DNA from: Acidimicrobiia bacterium
Lineage (GTDB): Bacteria; Actinomycetota; Acidimicrobiia; Acidimicrobiales; SKKL01
Assembly (NCBI GenBank): GCA_041676705.1
Contig: JBAYRL010000003.1
Span: 124,001-188,000 of the forward strand
Direction of reading: 5' to 3'
DNA: 64,000 nt
This document shows positions 45,283-53,838 of the stretch, one piece after another. How positions within the stretch are numbered: the stretch's first letter is position 1; the number at the start of each line of letters is the position of its first letter. Made by a program: the position numbers and the translations under genes. The notes under the pieces are model-generated. The model was given only the letters and a program-made list of their open reading frames with translations, did no database searches and was not told where the DNA came from.

Positions 45283-46506
45283 ATGACCATAAACGCCCTA
45301 GATCCTCTTTCGCTTCGCGTTGACGAGTGGCTAGACACTTACGGTCTGCCTAAGCATCATGAAGAGTCTTGGAAGTACACCCCGATCGACGTCTTGGCTC
45401 GCCAGCTTGAGACCACCTCACCGGCTGAGGAAACCTCAATTGACGGCGACCGATTGAAAAGCTTGGCTGCCGATCTAGGCGGCACTCGACTCGTCTTCGT
45501 AAACGGGTTTTTCCAAGAACAGCTCAGCACTATCGAAAAAGTTGATGGTCTTGAGATTACGGTTGGCCCACGCCCGAATGACAGCGCTTCGCTGATTAGC
45601 CTAGATGCCCGATACGACGGCTATCAGGCCATCAATGCTTTGGCAAATACTGATGCCACCACCATTGAAGTTGGGAGCGGAGTACAGGTTTCTGAACCGG
45701 TACACGTGGTAAATATCGCCATTGGGGCCGATACGGCCACGATCGTGAACCCGCGTACTGTGGTGACCGCAGGTGCCGATAGCTACCTACAAATTGTGGA
45801 AACCTTTGCTAGTGAAGGCGAAGCTTTATTCGTCAACTCTTGCACAACCTTCGAGGTGGCGGAGCGGGCATCAATTTCGTATGAACGGATACAAACCGAA
45901 GGGCTAGATACCTATCACGTTGGCCACACTAAGGTCCGCCAAGGTGCCGAGTCTAAGTTCTCTTCAATCTCGGTCGCACTGGGAGGCAAAATTGCCCGTG
46001 CCGCGCTCGATGTAACCATCGACGGTGATCATGCCGAAACATTGCTAGATGGTGCCTACCTTCCTATTGGCACCCAGCGCCACGACAACATGCTTACGCT
46101 TGATCATGCCGCCTCTTACGGTAACTCCAACCAGAACTACAAAGGTGCCATCGGCGGTAAAGCCCGAGGTTCCTTTAGCGGCCACGTAATTGTGCGGGAA
46201 AACACTGTCAACAACAACGCCGACCAGTCAAACGGCAACCTGTTGCTCGCCTCATCGGCCCAAGCCGATACCCGACCCTGGCTCGAAATCTTCGCTGATG
46301 AAGTGGCCTGCAGCCATGGTGCTACGGTCGGTCGTCTCGACGATGAAGCCCTCTTCTATCTGCGGAGTCGGGCCATTCCCCTTTATGATGCGCGAACCAT
46401 GCTAATCACTGCGTTTATACACGAGATTACCGACAAGCTCACACCGCTTGCGCTTCAACAGCATCTGGTTGACTCCATCGACAGCCGATTGGAAGATCAC
46501 TCATGA
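45283..46506 (+). CDS. sufD: Fe-S cluster assembly protein SufD
   Basis: 407-residue SufBD-fold partner of SufB. N-terminal PKHHEESWKYTPID is the usual SufD opening; the core includes GSHGATVG-like CSHGATVGRLDDEALFYLRSRAIP, with the conserved His used for iron entry in the SufB-SufD interface. Cys/His positions cannot be checked further by eye. Its stop overlaps the sufT start by 4 bases (ATGA). Confidence 0.94.
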   Translation: MTINALDPLSLRVDEWLDTYGLPKHHEESWKYTPIDVLARQLETTSPAEETSIDGDRLKSLAADLGGTRLVFVNGFFQEQLSTIEKVDGLEITVGPRPNDSASLISLDARYDGYQAINALANTDATTIEVGSGVQVSEPVHVVNIAIGADTATIVNPRTVVTAGADSYLQIVETFASEGEALFVNSCTTFEVAERASISYERIQTEGLDTYHVGHTKVRQGAESKFSSISVALGGKIARAALDVTIDGDHAETLLDGAYLPIGTQRHDNMLTLDHAASYGNSNQNYKGAIGGKARGSFSGHVIVRENTVNNNADQSNGNLLLASSAQADTRPWLEIFADEVACSHGATVGRLDDEALFYLRSRAIPLYDARTMLITAFIHEITDKLTPLALQQHLVDSIDSRLEDHS

Positions 46507-47069
46507 GCGCCGCTTGGGGACAAGAATGGAACCCAATCGTGCTAACCCGCGATTGTGCGGCCACTACCGTACCTGCCGGTGACCGGGTCTTGCTTTCGGC
46601 TGGTGGTGAAGTTGCCCTTGTACAACAACTTGGGGGCAGTTTCACCGTCAAGACCGAATGGGGCAATCTCTTACGCATTGATGGCACCGATGCCGATGCT
46701 CTAGGCCTCGAAATTCCTGAACAATCAATTGCTTTCGGCACCGCGCCCAGCGGCGAGTTCCATATCTCGCATGTTATGAATGCTCTACAAAGCGTATACG
46801 ACCCCGAAATACCTGTCAGCATTGTCGAGCTTGGCCTCATTTATCGCTGTGAAGAGTTCGAGCTCGAAGGCGGACGCCGACGTATCGAGATTGATATGAC
46901 CATGACCGCACCAGGCTGTGGCATGGGCGACGTGTTGAAGGTCGACGCCGAACGAGCCGTTGCACAGGTAGGTGGCGTAGACGAGGTAGAAGTTTTTATT
47001 GTGTGGGATCCACCGTGGTCGATGGGCTTAATTTCAGAGGCCGCCCGTTTGCAGTTGGGCCTTCTGTAA
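46503..47069 (+). CDS. sufT: Putative Fe-S cluster assembly protein SufT (DUF59/MIP18 family)
   Basis: 188-residue protein of the SufT type: a short N-terminal domain (about 1-90, with VALVQQLGGSFTVKTEWGNLLRI) and a C-terminal DUF59 domain (about 90-188; SVYDPEIPVSIVELGLIYR and MTMTAPGCGMGDVLK). The Cys of the TAPGCGMG motif corresponds to the reactive/ligand Cys in this family. SufT helps mature Fe-S proteins under high demand. Last gene of the operon, before a strong terminator. No cysteine desulfurase or SufU gene follows. Confidence 0.92.
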   Translation: MSAAWGQEWNPIVLTRDCAATTVPAGDRVLLSAGGEVALVQQLGGSFTVKTEWGNLLRIDGTDADALGLEIPEQSIAFGTAPSGEFHISHVMNALQSVYDPEIPVSIVELGLIYRCEEFELEGGRRRIEIDMTMTAPGCGMGDVLKVDAERAVAQVGGVDEVEVFIVWDPPWSMGLISEAARLQLGLL

Positions 47070-47153
47070 GTCACGACACGTTAGTGGCTCACACGTTTCA
47101 GTCGCCGCTGCGCTTAGCCTTTAAGCCGCCAAGATTTTAGGCCGAAATAATAC

Positions 47154-47190
47154 AAAGGGGCCGCACTCGATTTTCGAGTGCGGCCCCTTT
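47154..47190. terminator. Strong bidirectional hairpin terminator
   Basis: Perfect 17-bp stem (AAAGGGGCCGCACTCGA with TCGAGTGCGGCCCCTTT), loop TTT, with A and T tracts built in on either side. Lies between convergent sufT and the peroxiredoxin gene. Confidence 0.92.
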
Positions 47191-47199
47191 CGGATTTGC

Positions 47200-47835
47200 T
47201 TACTTACTGGGGTCAGCAGTTAGACGTAGATATGGCTTCAGGGTGCGGAATCCCGATGGGAATTGCGCCTTGGCTTCTTCATCAGTCACCTTGCCACCAA
47301 TAATTACCTCATCACCTGGATTCCAGTTGACGGGGGTTGATACCGGATACTTTGCTCCGAGTTGCAAGGAATCTAAGACCCGGAGAATTTCATCAATATT
47401 GCGTCCGACCGAAGCTGGATAGGTAAGAGTGAGCTTTACCTTCTTATCGGGAGCAATGATGAACACGGATCGCACGGTGAGTGTTTCAAGCTCATTGGGG
47501 TGAATCATCCCGTAGGCATTCGCGATTTCGCGATTGTCATCAGCCAACAGAGGATAATTTAGCGGCGTACCCTGGGTTTCGGCGATATCGCCGATCCAAC
47601 CTTGGTGCGAATCGAGCGTGTCTACACTCAGGCCGATGAGCTTGGCGTTGCGAGCGGTGAAGTCGTCTTTACGGGCGGCGAAGGCACCTAGCTCGGTGGT
47701 GCAAACGTGAGTGAAGTCAGCAGGATGCGAGAAAAAGACACCCCAGCTGTCGCCGAGATACTCGTGCAGATTAATGGTGCCTTGGGTGCTTTCAGCAGTG
47801 AAATTTGGGGCTTCGTCCCCAAGTCTAATGGTCAA
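47200..47835 (-). CDS. 1-Cys peroxiredoxin (Prx6 subfamily)
   Basis: Thiol peroxidase that reduces H2O2 and organic peroxides, 211 residues. The peroxidatic Cys is C45 in HPADFTHVCTTE. The Prx6-type C-terminal extension (VGRNIDEILRVLDSLQL, PVNWNPGDEVII) is present. The N-terminus (LGDEAPNFTAESTQG) and length match Prx6; no clear resolving Cys is seen. The start is TTG with GGAG eight bases upstream. A strong terminator is shared with the suf operon at the 3' end. Fits the redox and Fe-S protection theme nearby. Confidence 0.95.
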   Translation of the reverse strand: MTIRLGDEAPNFTAESTQGTINLHEYLGDSWGVFFSHPADFTHVCTTELGAFAARKDDFTARNAKLIGLSVDTLDSHQGWIGDIAETQGTPLNYPLLADDNREIANAYGMIHPNELETLTVRSVFIIAPDKKVKLTLTYPASVGRNIDEILRVLDSLQLGAKYPVSTPVNWNPGDEVIIGGKVTDEEAKAQFPSGFRTLKPYLRLTADPSK

Positions 47836-47991
47836 GGTGGTACTCCTATTTCTCAGTATTAATTGCCGCTAGCTATAGGATAACCACGACCAAAGCGAAA
47901 AGTCGACCTACATGGTCAGGAATTGGACCGATAACCGTCTTTAAGCCGTGCGGCCCCAGCCTCACACCATCACTACAGAAGCAGTAAGGTC

Positions 47992-48279
47992 TTAAATACC
48001 TCGAGGAGCAGCACCAAAACCCGGCTGTCGAGGGCTAAGCGTTAGAGCCTTCTCCAATATCCGTAAGACTGCAATGGCATCATGGTCCCAACTGGGCATG
48101 TGATGCACTTTGCGTTGCCATAGAAGATACGCTTCTTCCAGTTCTTCCCGATTGCGAGCCCGAGCCACGATACGCGAAGCAATATCGGCGCGCGCCACCG
48201 ACTTTGAATGGAGCTCAATAGCCTCATCTACCAGGCCTGTAGCCTGCTCGGAAACATTAGAACTAGCAGTCACGGTCAT
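47992..48279 (-). CDS. Small hypothetical protein
   Basis: 95 residues, family not recognised. Mostly helical in appearance with repeated Ala/Arg/Glu/Leu (SRIVARARNREELEEAYLLWQRK, split by the segment HHMPSWDHDAIAVLRILEKAL); the two His and W/D residues in the middle are the only notable cluster. No signal peptide or membrane segment. The ATG has a good AGAGGT ribosome-binding site four bases upstream, which supports it being real. It is divergent from the protease gene at 48387 and lies 156 bp upstream of the peroxiredoxin start on the same strand. Confidence 0.6.
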   Translation of the reverse strand: MTVTASSNVSEQATGLVDEAIELHSKSVARADIASRIVARARNREELEEAYLLWQRKVHHMPSWDHDAIAVLRILEKALTLSPRQPGFGAAPRGI

Positions 48280-48336
48280 CTACCTCTGGCTCTTGATGCA
48301 GATTGGAAAAATATGACGTTCTACCAATCTTGCATA

Positions 48337-48350
48337 ATGATCGATATCAA
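48337..48350. promoter_or_regulatory. FNR/CRP-like box in divergent region
   Basis: ATGATCGATATCAA matches the TTGAT-N4-ATCAA consensus at 9 of 10 defined positions. It lies 37 bp before the protease-gene ATG and 58 bp before the small-protein ATG. One AT-rich match in this window could be chance. Confidence 0.35.
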
Positions 48351-48386
48351 TTAGGTGCAAACAGAAATCTCTTAGTCCATCCTAGA

Positions 48387-49424
48387 ATGATGGAGCCGGA
48401 AGACTCACCCGAGCATGACCCTTTCGAGGACATTGCTTTTGACGACGATTTCGTTAACCGTGCTCTGATCCGTGAACCGTCCGCCGAAGAGCGGCGACAA
48501 GATTATCGCCAGTTTTATACGCCTCCGGAGCCAATTCACGTTCGACGCCGATGGATTCCTCGCAAAGGCGTGCGTCAGCCCCATATCTACCGTCCAAAAC
48601 GCGAGAACCGCCATGGAATTAGGGGTTTGGTGGTGCTGGTCTGCTTAGCCATTGCGTTGCACACTCTTTATACGCCCCGCACTATCAACACCGCTTCAAT
48701 TTGGACATATTCACCGAGCAAAAGCGAAGGTCGACGACGTTTAATCGAAGTCCCGACGCCACGAAAATCAGAGTCGTCCACCCCACTCGGAGTGCCGTTG
48801 GCGCCCAGCCCCAACGATGACTCATACCGGTTCGTGTTTCTTCAAGACGATGGGGTAACGCCCGTCACGTATGACCCGTGTCGACCGATCCACGTGGTAA
48901 CCAACAATCGAACCGCACCGCCATACGGTCCAGAATTGGTGGCCGAATCCTTAGATGAAATCAGCCGGATCACCGGACTGGTGTTTATTTTGGAAGGTGA
49001 AACCGATGAAGTGCCCACCAGCAATCGGTCGCCCTACATGCCCGAACGCTACGGTGATCGGTGGGCACCGGTCTTAATCGCTTGGAGCGATCCGGCGGAG
49101 ACCCCCGATTTGGAAGGATTGGTTACTGGAATTGGCGGAAGCTCGAACATTGCATCCAGCGACCAGCCAACGGTTACCTATGTTTCAGGTGTCGTAATTC
49201 TGGATGGACCGCAGCTGGAGCAATCGTTTCGTTATGGTGCCGGTCGCGAAGCCGTAAAGGGTGTAATACTGCACGAGCTTGGGCATCTGGTTGGCCTAAA
49301 CCATGTTGATGATAAATCTCAGTTGATGTACGAACGCGCTCAAGCGAACATAACCAGCTTTCAAGACGGTGACATCACGGGCCTGATTGAGTTGGGCGCT
49401 GGACCGTGTATCCCCAGGCTTTGA
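48387..49424 (+). CDS. Membrane-anchored matrixin-like zinc metalloprotease
   Basis: 345 residues from ATG 48387; the frame extends to a TTG at 48303 but the extra 28 residues look unlikely. A cytoplasmic acidic/basic N-terminal region (about 1-75) is followed by one membrane helix (GLVVLVCLAIALHTLY, about 78-94). The extracellular part ends in the zinc signature HELGHLVGLNH at about 296-306, with the Met-turn LMYE shortly after, as in matrixin/metzincin proteases. The catalytic Glu is present. No propeptide Cys switch is recognised. Substrate unknown; cell-envelope processing is plausible. No clear ribosome-binding site. Confidence 0.75.
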   Translation: MMEPEDSPEHDPFEDIAFDDDFVNRALIREPSAEERRQDYRQFYTPPEPIHVRRRWIPRKGVRQPHIYRPKRENRHGIRGLVVLVCLAIALHTLYTPRTINTASIWTYSPSKSEGRRRLIEVPTPRKSESSTPLGVPLAPSPNDDSYRFVFLQDDGVTPVTYDPCRPIHVVTNNRTAPPYGPELVAESLDEISRITGLVFILEGETDEVPTSNRSPYMPERYGDRWAPVLIAWSDPAETPDLEGLVTGIGGSSNIASSDQPTVTYVSGVVILDGPQLEQSFRYGAGREAVKGVILHELGHLVGLNHVDDKSQLMYERAQANITSFQDGDITGLIELGAGPCIPRL

Positions 49425-49478
49425 AACTCCAAATGCTGCTTCGCGTCGCGAATATTGCGTTTTGTGGCCAGCGCGTAG

Positions 49479-50981
49479 CTACTTGAACATCAACGGCTCA
49501 TCGTCGAACTTTACGGCCTCGAACATCTCGCGTTCGGGTCGATAATCGTGATGGAGCCGCCATGGGTCGTACTTGCCTTGTTTGGGCAACAGATGCATCG
49601 ACCGCGCCAGGTAACCGGGGTTGAACTGATCTTGTTCCACCCAGTCACATAGTTCCATCTCGGCATCTCCCGGAGGCAAAACTGGTTGCACCATATCGGT
49701 ACCGTGCTCATCCATATAACTCAGCATGCGCGAAACAAACTCGCTGATCATATCGGCTCGCAAGGTCCAGCTAGAGCGGAAGTAGCCAAAGACATAGGCA
49801 AAGTTGGGCATGTCGGTGAACATGACACCACGGTAAGTAACCAGTTCAGCAGGGTTGATAATCTTGCCGTCAACCATGTAGCGGATATCACCCATGACCG
49901 ACATAGTGAAGCCCGTAGCCGTGATGATCACGTCGGCATCAAGGTGCTCACCCGAGGTTAAGGCAATACCAGTTTCAGTGAAATGGTCGATCTGATCGGT
50001 GGCGACACTTGCTTGGCCGTCACGTACCGCCTTGAAGAGATCACCATCTGGCAGCAGTGCAATTCGTTGTTGCCAGGGTCGATACGGTGGGTTGAAATGT
50101 CGATCAACATCGAAACCTTCGGGCAACAACTCGCGCACACCTTCTACTAAGGCGCTCCGCAGCGCGTCGGGGTCATCGAAAGACATCTTGATGATCGCTT
50201 CACCATCGGTCAAAATTCGCCGCCGCACGATCTCGTGTATCCATTCTTCGGGAATTTCAAGCTCTCGTAGGGTGTCAGCCAGCTCGTTTCGATTGGGACG
50301 AGAGAAGAAAAAGGTGGGCGAACGCTGCAACATGGTCACGTGCTTGCAGTCGTAGGCCACATTTGGAATTAGCGTTGCGGCCGTCGCGCCAGATCCAATA
50401 ACCACCACGTTCTTGTCGGTGAGGTCTAGGTCATCGGGCCAGGTTTGTGGGTGCACAATGGTGCCGCCGAAGTTCTCCATTCCTTCCCACTCGGGCGTAT
50501 AACCCTGGGCGTGGCGATAATAGCCACCGCACATCCAGAAGAAATTGGCGGTGAACTGTAGTTCTTCACCGGTTTCAAGGCGGGTGGCATGTATGGTCCA
50601 GAGTCGATCATCGCTGGACCAGCTGGCAGCGTCGATCCGATGGCCATAGCGAATGTGTTGGTCGATACCATTTTCTTCCACCACCTCGGTGAGATATTTC
50701 ATGATCTCTTCCGCGGTCGCGATGGGTGCCCCGGTCCAAGGCTTGAACTTGTAACCGAAGGTGTAGAGGTCGCTGTCAGAACGAATGCCTGGATATTTAT
50801 GTGTCCACCAAGTTCCGCCAAAGTGATCAAGTGTTTCAAGCATCAAGAACGTGCGTTGCGGATGATCGCGCAACAGATGGTACGCGGCACCAATGCCGGA
50901 AATGCCAGCGCCAACGATCAAAACATCAACGTGTTGAACTGCGGTGGCCTCAGCTGAATGATTCTCAAGTAGATCGGTCAC
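49479..50981 (-). CDS. FAD-dependent Baeyer-Villiger monooxygenase, EthA-like
   Basis: 500-residue flavin monooxygenase closely resembling Mycobacterium tuberculosis EthA. FAD motif GAGISG (24-29), YPGIRSDSDLYTFGY, fingerprint FGGTIVHPQTWP (171-182), NADPH motif GSGATA near 196, then LQRSPTF and GFTMSVMG-type ketone-pocket regions, and the C-terminal KQGKYDPWRLHHDY all match. EthA enzymes oxidise ketones and thioamides. Start GTG 50981 follows GGGGAG closely. The promoter region carries the palindrome also found upstream of the monooxygenase at 39291; divergent from the GH29 gene. Confidence 0.93.
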   Translation of the reverse strand: MTDLLENHSAEATAVQHVDVLIVGAGISGIGAAYHLLRDHPQRTFLMLETLDHFGGTWWTHKYPGIRSDSDLYTFGYKFKPWTGAPIATAEEIMKYLTEVVEENGIDQHIRYGHRIDAASWSSDDRLWTIHATRLETGEELQFTANFFWMCGGYYRHAQGYTPEWEGMENFGGTIVHPQTWPDDLDLTDKNVVVIGSGATAATLIPNVAYDCKHVTMLQRSPTFFFSRPNRNELADTLRELEIPEEWIHEIVRRRILTDGEAIIKMSFDDPDALRSALVEGVRELLPEGFDVDRHFNPPYRPWQQRIALLPDGDLFKAVRDGQASVATDQIDHFTETGIALTSGEHLDADVIITATGFTMSVMGDIRYMVDGKIINPAELVTYRGVMFTDMPNFAYVFGYFRSSWTLRADMISEFVSRMLSYMDEHGTDMVQPVLPPGDAEMELCDWVEQDQFNPGYLARSMHLLPKQGKYDPWRLHHDYRPEREMFEAVKFDDEPLMFK

Positions 50982-51036
50982 GACACTCCCCTATGTTGCG
51001 CCTAGAACCGTAAAGTTCAATTACCCAAAGCTAATC

Positions 51037-51055
51037 ATGACCAGCGGTCATATGA
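51037..51055. promoter_or_regulatory. Perfect palindrome upstream of EthA-like gene
   Basis: ATGACCAGCGGTCATATGA contains ATGACC-AGC-GGTCAT, an exact inverted repeat. It lies 56-74 bp before the EthA-like start and 125 bp before the GH29 start, and matches 39239-39257 at 16 of 19 positions. Confidence 0.7.
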
Positions 51056-51179
51056 CAAGTGGCACTGTTAGTTTAAAACTGATTTTCCAGTGATGCCCTG
51101 CTTTTTACTTTCTCGCTGGTCACGGCACTACAACCGCTATTCTCTCTGAGATTCCATTCTTAAGGGGGACACACAAGAA

Positions 51180-52328
51180 ATGGCTTCTGGGGCGCTCCGC
51201 GAACTACGGAAACATCAGGTACCTAATTGGTGGCATAAGGCACGTCTGGGAATTTTTATTCACTGGACACCAGCTTCGGTGCCAGCATACGCACCCAAAG
51301 AAGAAGGCCTTCTTGAGATATTGACATCACACGACGAAGACGCCATGTCTCGTATCCCGTACACCGAATGGTACGAAAATTCGCTCCGCTTCCCGAACAG
51401 TCCGGTAGCGAAATATCACTACCAAAACTATGGTTCGAGGCCCTACAGCGATTTCGGTGCCGACTTTAACGAGGCCATCAGTGACTGGGACCCCACACCA
51501 TGGGCCGAGGTTTTTCGAACCACAGGTGCCAAATACGTGGTATTGGTAACCAAACACCACGACGGTTTCAGTTTGTGGCCATCACGGGTTACCAACCCCT
51601 ATCACAAAGACTGGCACACCAGACGCGACGTAGTTGGTGAACTTGCAGAAGCGGTGCGTGGCGTTGGTCTTCGCTTTGGTGTCTACTATTCCGGGGGATT
51701 GGATTGGACCTTTAATGCAACCCCAATCGGGACCATGGTTCAGACCGCGTTAGCTGTACCGCGAGGCCAATATCCGGCCTATGCCGACGCCCAGGTCCGC
51801 GAGCTGATTGAACGATACCGGCCCTCGGTATTGTGGAACGATATTTCGTGGCCCGGTCGCCGCCCCGAACTCTGGTCGCTGTTTGAGCACTACTATCGCA
51901 GCGTTCCCGAGGGCGTTGTCAACGATAGATGGTTGCCATATTCACGCTTGAATCAGCTGCTTCGTTTTAAGCCGATTCAACATCAGCTGAATTCGTTGTT
52001 CAGGAAAACAGCGCACAAGAACCAGGGTCTGATCCCGCCCAAACCACCCCATTTCGATGTTCGAACACCCGAATATACCGCTATGGAACACGCTCCGGAA
52101 TACGCTTGGGAGACCGTTCGGGGCATGGACGCCAGCTTTGGGTTCAACCAAAGCTCAACCCCAGAAGACTTCATAAGCAAAGATGAACTGCTGCACTCGC
52201 TGCACAACGCCAACCGTTTCGGCGGCAACCTGCTGATCAACGTGGGGCCTACGGCCTCAGGCGAAATACCCCCGGCCCAACTCGAACGCCTGCGATGGCT
52301 TGGCGAAGCTACCGCCCTTCGCCCGTAA
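51180..52328 (+). CDS. GH29 family alpha-L-fucosidase-like protein
   Basis: 382-residue glycoside hydrolase. The N-terminal RLGIFIHWTPASVPAYAP, the K-H126-H127-DGF segment and D221 in VLWNDISWP (the family nucleophile position) are all present, as is GGNLLINVGPTASGEIP near the end, a typical GH29 closing segment. No signal peptide, so it is probably cytoplasmic and acts on imported fucosides. It is shorter than enzymes with C-terminal beta domains. The gene ends 5 bp before the convergent APH-like gene. A palindrome 125 bp upstream sits closer to the EthA-like promoter. Confidence 0.9.
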   Translation: MASGALRELRKHQVPNWWHKARLGIFIHWTPASVPAYAPKEEGLLEILTSHDEDAMSRIPYTEWYENSLRFPNSPVAKYHYQNYGSRPYSDFGADFNEAISDWDPTPWAEVFRTTGAKYVVLVTKHHDGFSLWPSRVTNPYHKDWHTRRDVVGELAEAVRGVGLRFGVYYSGGLDWTFNATPIGTMVQTALAVPRGQYPAYADAQVRELIERYRPSVLWNDISWPGRRPELWSLFEHYYRSVPEGVVNDRWLPYSRLNQLLRFKPIQHQLNSLFRKTAHKNQGLIPPKPPHFDVRTPEYTAMEHAPEYAWETVRGMDASFGFNQSSTPEDFISKDELLHSLHNANRFGGNLLINVGPTASGEIPPAQLERLRWLGEATALRP

Positions 52329-52333
52329 TACGA

Positions 52334-53776
52334 TCAAAGAAGCAGGTGGCGCGGATTCACTACTAAACACCGGTCGAAGGCCGCTTCTGCCAAAACTGAC
52401 ATGAGCTCGCGGTTTTCTAGCTCGGCTTCACCGCTACGCAGGTGGTCTGAAAGTTGCCGATGCGTTTTGAAACCGAGTTGGTGAAGGCCCCGTTGGTAAC
52501 GCTCGGCTACTTCGGTGCCCATTGCCACCTCGCGAGCCAATGCAGCCACCAAATTGGCAGCCACTCGACCATGAAAGGCGATCGAGGGCACATCCGACTT
52601 CATAACGGAATCGGTCAGGAATTCGCCCACGGCCTGCAATAATTCCTCGGCCGTCGGGCGTCCAAAAAACCCGCCATCGACCGCCGCCTCACCTGAATCG
52701 GCATCGTCGTGGGTGGCTTTGACAGGTTCTTCCGCCTGAATCCGGGCGGCCTCGTCGTTGCGGCCTTTCGATATCTCCTCGGTGAGCTCGGGGGCAAGCA
52801 ATTCACAAAGATCCCACTCTTGCTCGGCAGCCCGCCGACCAATGGCGGCTAGCTCAACAGACCGCACGAGACCAGCCAGATGAGCTTGAGCCTGGGTGAG
52901 ACACATAACACCCCATTTCAAGGTGTTTAGCACCAACCACCAATTGAAGGCCTGCGGGTCAATCCGTTGGCCACCCGCTTCTTCGTAGGCCTCGAACAGC
53001 TCGGTCAACTGGCCGAAACCACCAACCGGCGCTGGTTCACGAAAACGCCAAGCCTTCACACACAGCCAACTGAGGTCTTCTAACGGATCACCAATGTGAA
53101 CGAGTTCCCAGTCAATGGCAGCTCTTAAACCAGTTTCGTCGACCAAGAGGTTGCCGGTGCGAAAATCACCATGCACGATCGCGCCAGGGTTGGTAGGTGG
53201 CTTGTTCTGGCGCAGCCAAGCAAACGCCCAATCAAAGATGGGTCGCCGTTGACCAACAAGGTCATAGGCCGCTTGAAAATCTTCCAATGGATCTGGCTGG
53301 GCCAACCCGGAAACGGTGTTGGGGTCGATCGCATGCAGACCGGCAAAAAACTCGGCCACTTGTTTGGTTAAGACCGACCGGGCATCGCTGAAACGATCGT
53401 CGCCCAAAATTCGCCGGGGTCGGGTTTCCCCTGGCACGTGTTCCATGATCAGACCGGCAGTTCCCAGCACATCGCCGTCGTCCACTAACAGAACTTCCGG
53501 CACCGCTAGCCCTGCTTGGTGCGCGGCACTTATCACCGCTGCTTCTAGACGCATCGAACCCGGCGCTCCTGGTCGACCAGGCGGATCACGACGCAAAATA
53601 AGTGGACGGGACTCATGCTCGGTCACTTGAGTAAACGACCAAGTCTCTCGTGAGGCACCACCGGTTAAGCGCACCAGATCATGAACTTCGACTGGTGCGC
53701 CGTTTAAACCCGTGAGAGCTTCCGCCAAGAGTTCTGTACTAGGCCCGCCCGAGCGGGCCGGACCATTGGCCTTCAT
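52334..53776 (-). CDS. Aminoglycoside-phosphotransferase-like protein fused to DUF6285
   Basis: 480 residues from ATG 53776 (GTG 53800 is an alternative with GGAG inside). N-terminal kinase-like domain (about 20-300) of the ACAD10/11-associated phosphotransferase type: LTGGASRETWSF, EHVPGETRPR, catalytic HGDFRTGNLLVD and Mg-binding IDWELVHIGDP. The C-terminal part (about 390-480, ELLQAVGEFL, GRVAANLVAALAREV) resembles DUF6285, usually a separate gene next to this kinase type in actinobacteria. The link suggests a lipid or hydroxyacyl-CoA metabolism role rather than antibiotic resistance. Function not established. Confidence 0.85.
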   Translation of the reverse strand: MKANGPARSGGPSTELLAEALTGLNGAPVEVHDLVRLTGGASRETWSFTQVTEHESRPLILRRDPPGRPGAPGSMRLEAAVISAAHQAGLAVPEVLLVDDGDVLGTAGLIMEHVPGETRPRRILGDDRFSDARSVLTKQVAEFFAGLHAIDPNTVSGLAQPDPLEDFQAAYDLVGQRRPIFDWAFAWLRQNKPPTNPGAIVHGDFRTGNLLVDETGLRAAIDWELVHIGDPLEDLSWLCVKAWRFREPAPVGGFGQLTELFEAYEEAGGQRIDPQAFNWWLVLNTLKWGVMCLTQAQAHLAGLVRSVELAAIGRRAAEQEWDLCELLAPELTEEISKGRNDEAARIQAEEPVKATHDDADSGEAAVDGGFFGRPTAEELLQAVGEFLTDSVMKSDVPSIAFHGRVAANLVAALAREVAMGTEVAERYQRGLHQLGFKTHRQLSDHLRSGEAELENRELMSVLAEAAFDRCLVVNPRHLLL

Positions 53777-53838
53777 ATGCGCTTCATTCTCCTGGGGCAC
53801 TCAGCTACCTCAACAGATCGCTTTCGCCAGTTTGGTAA

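Noticed and set aside
52334..53776. Antibiotic resistance kinase
   Set aside because: APH-fold motifs are present, but the subgroup and DUF6285 partner point to acyl metabolism.
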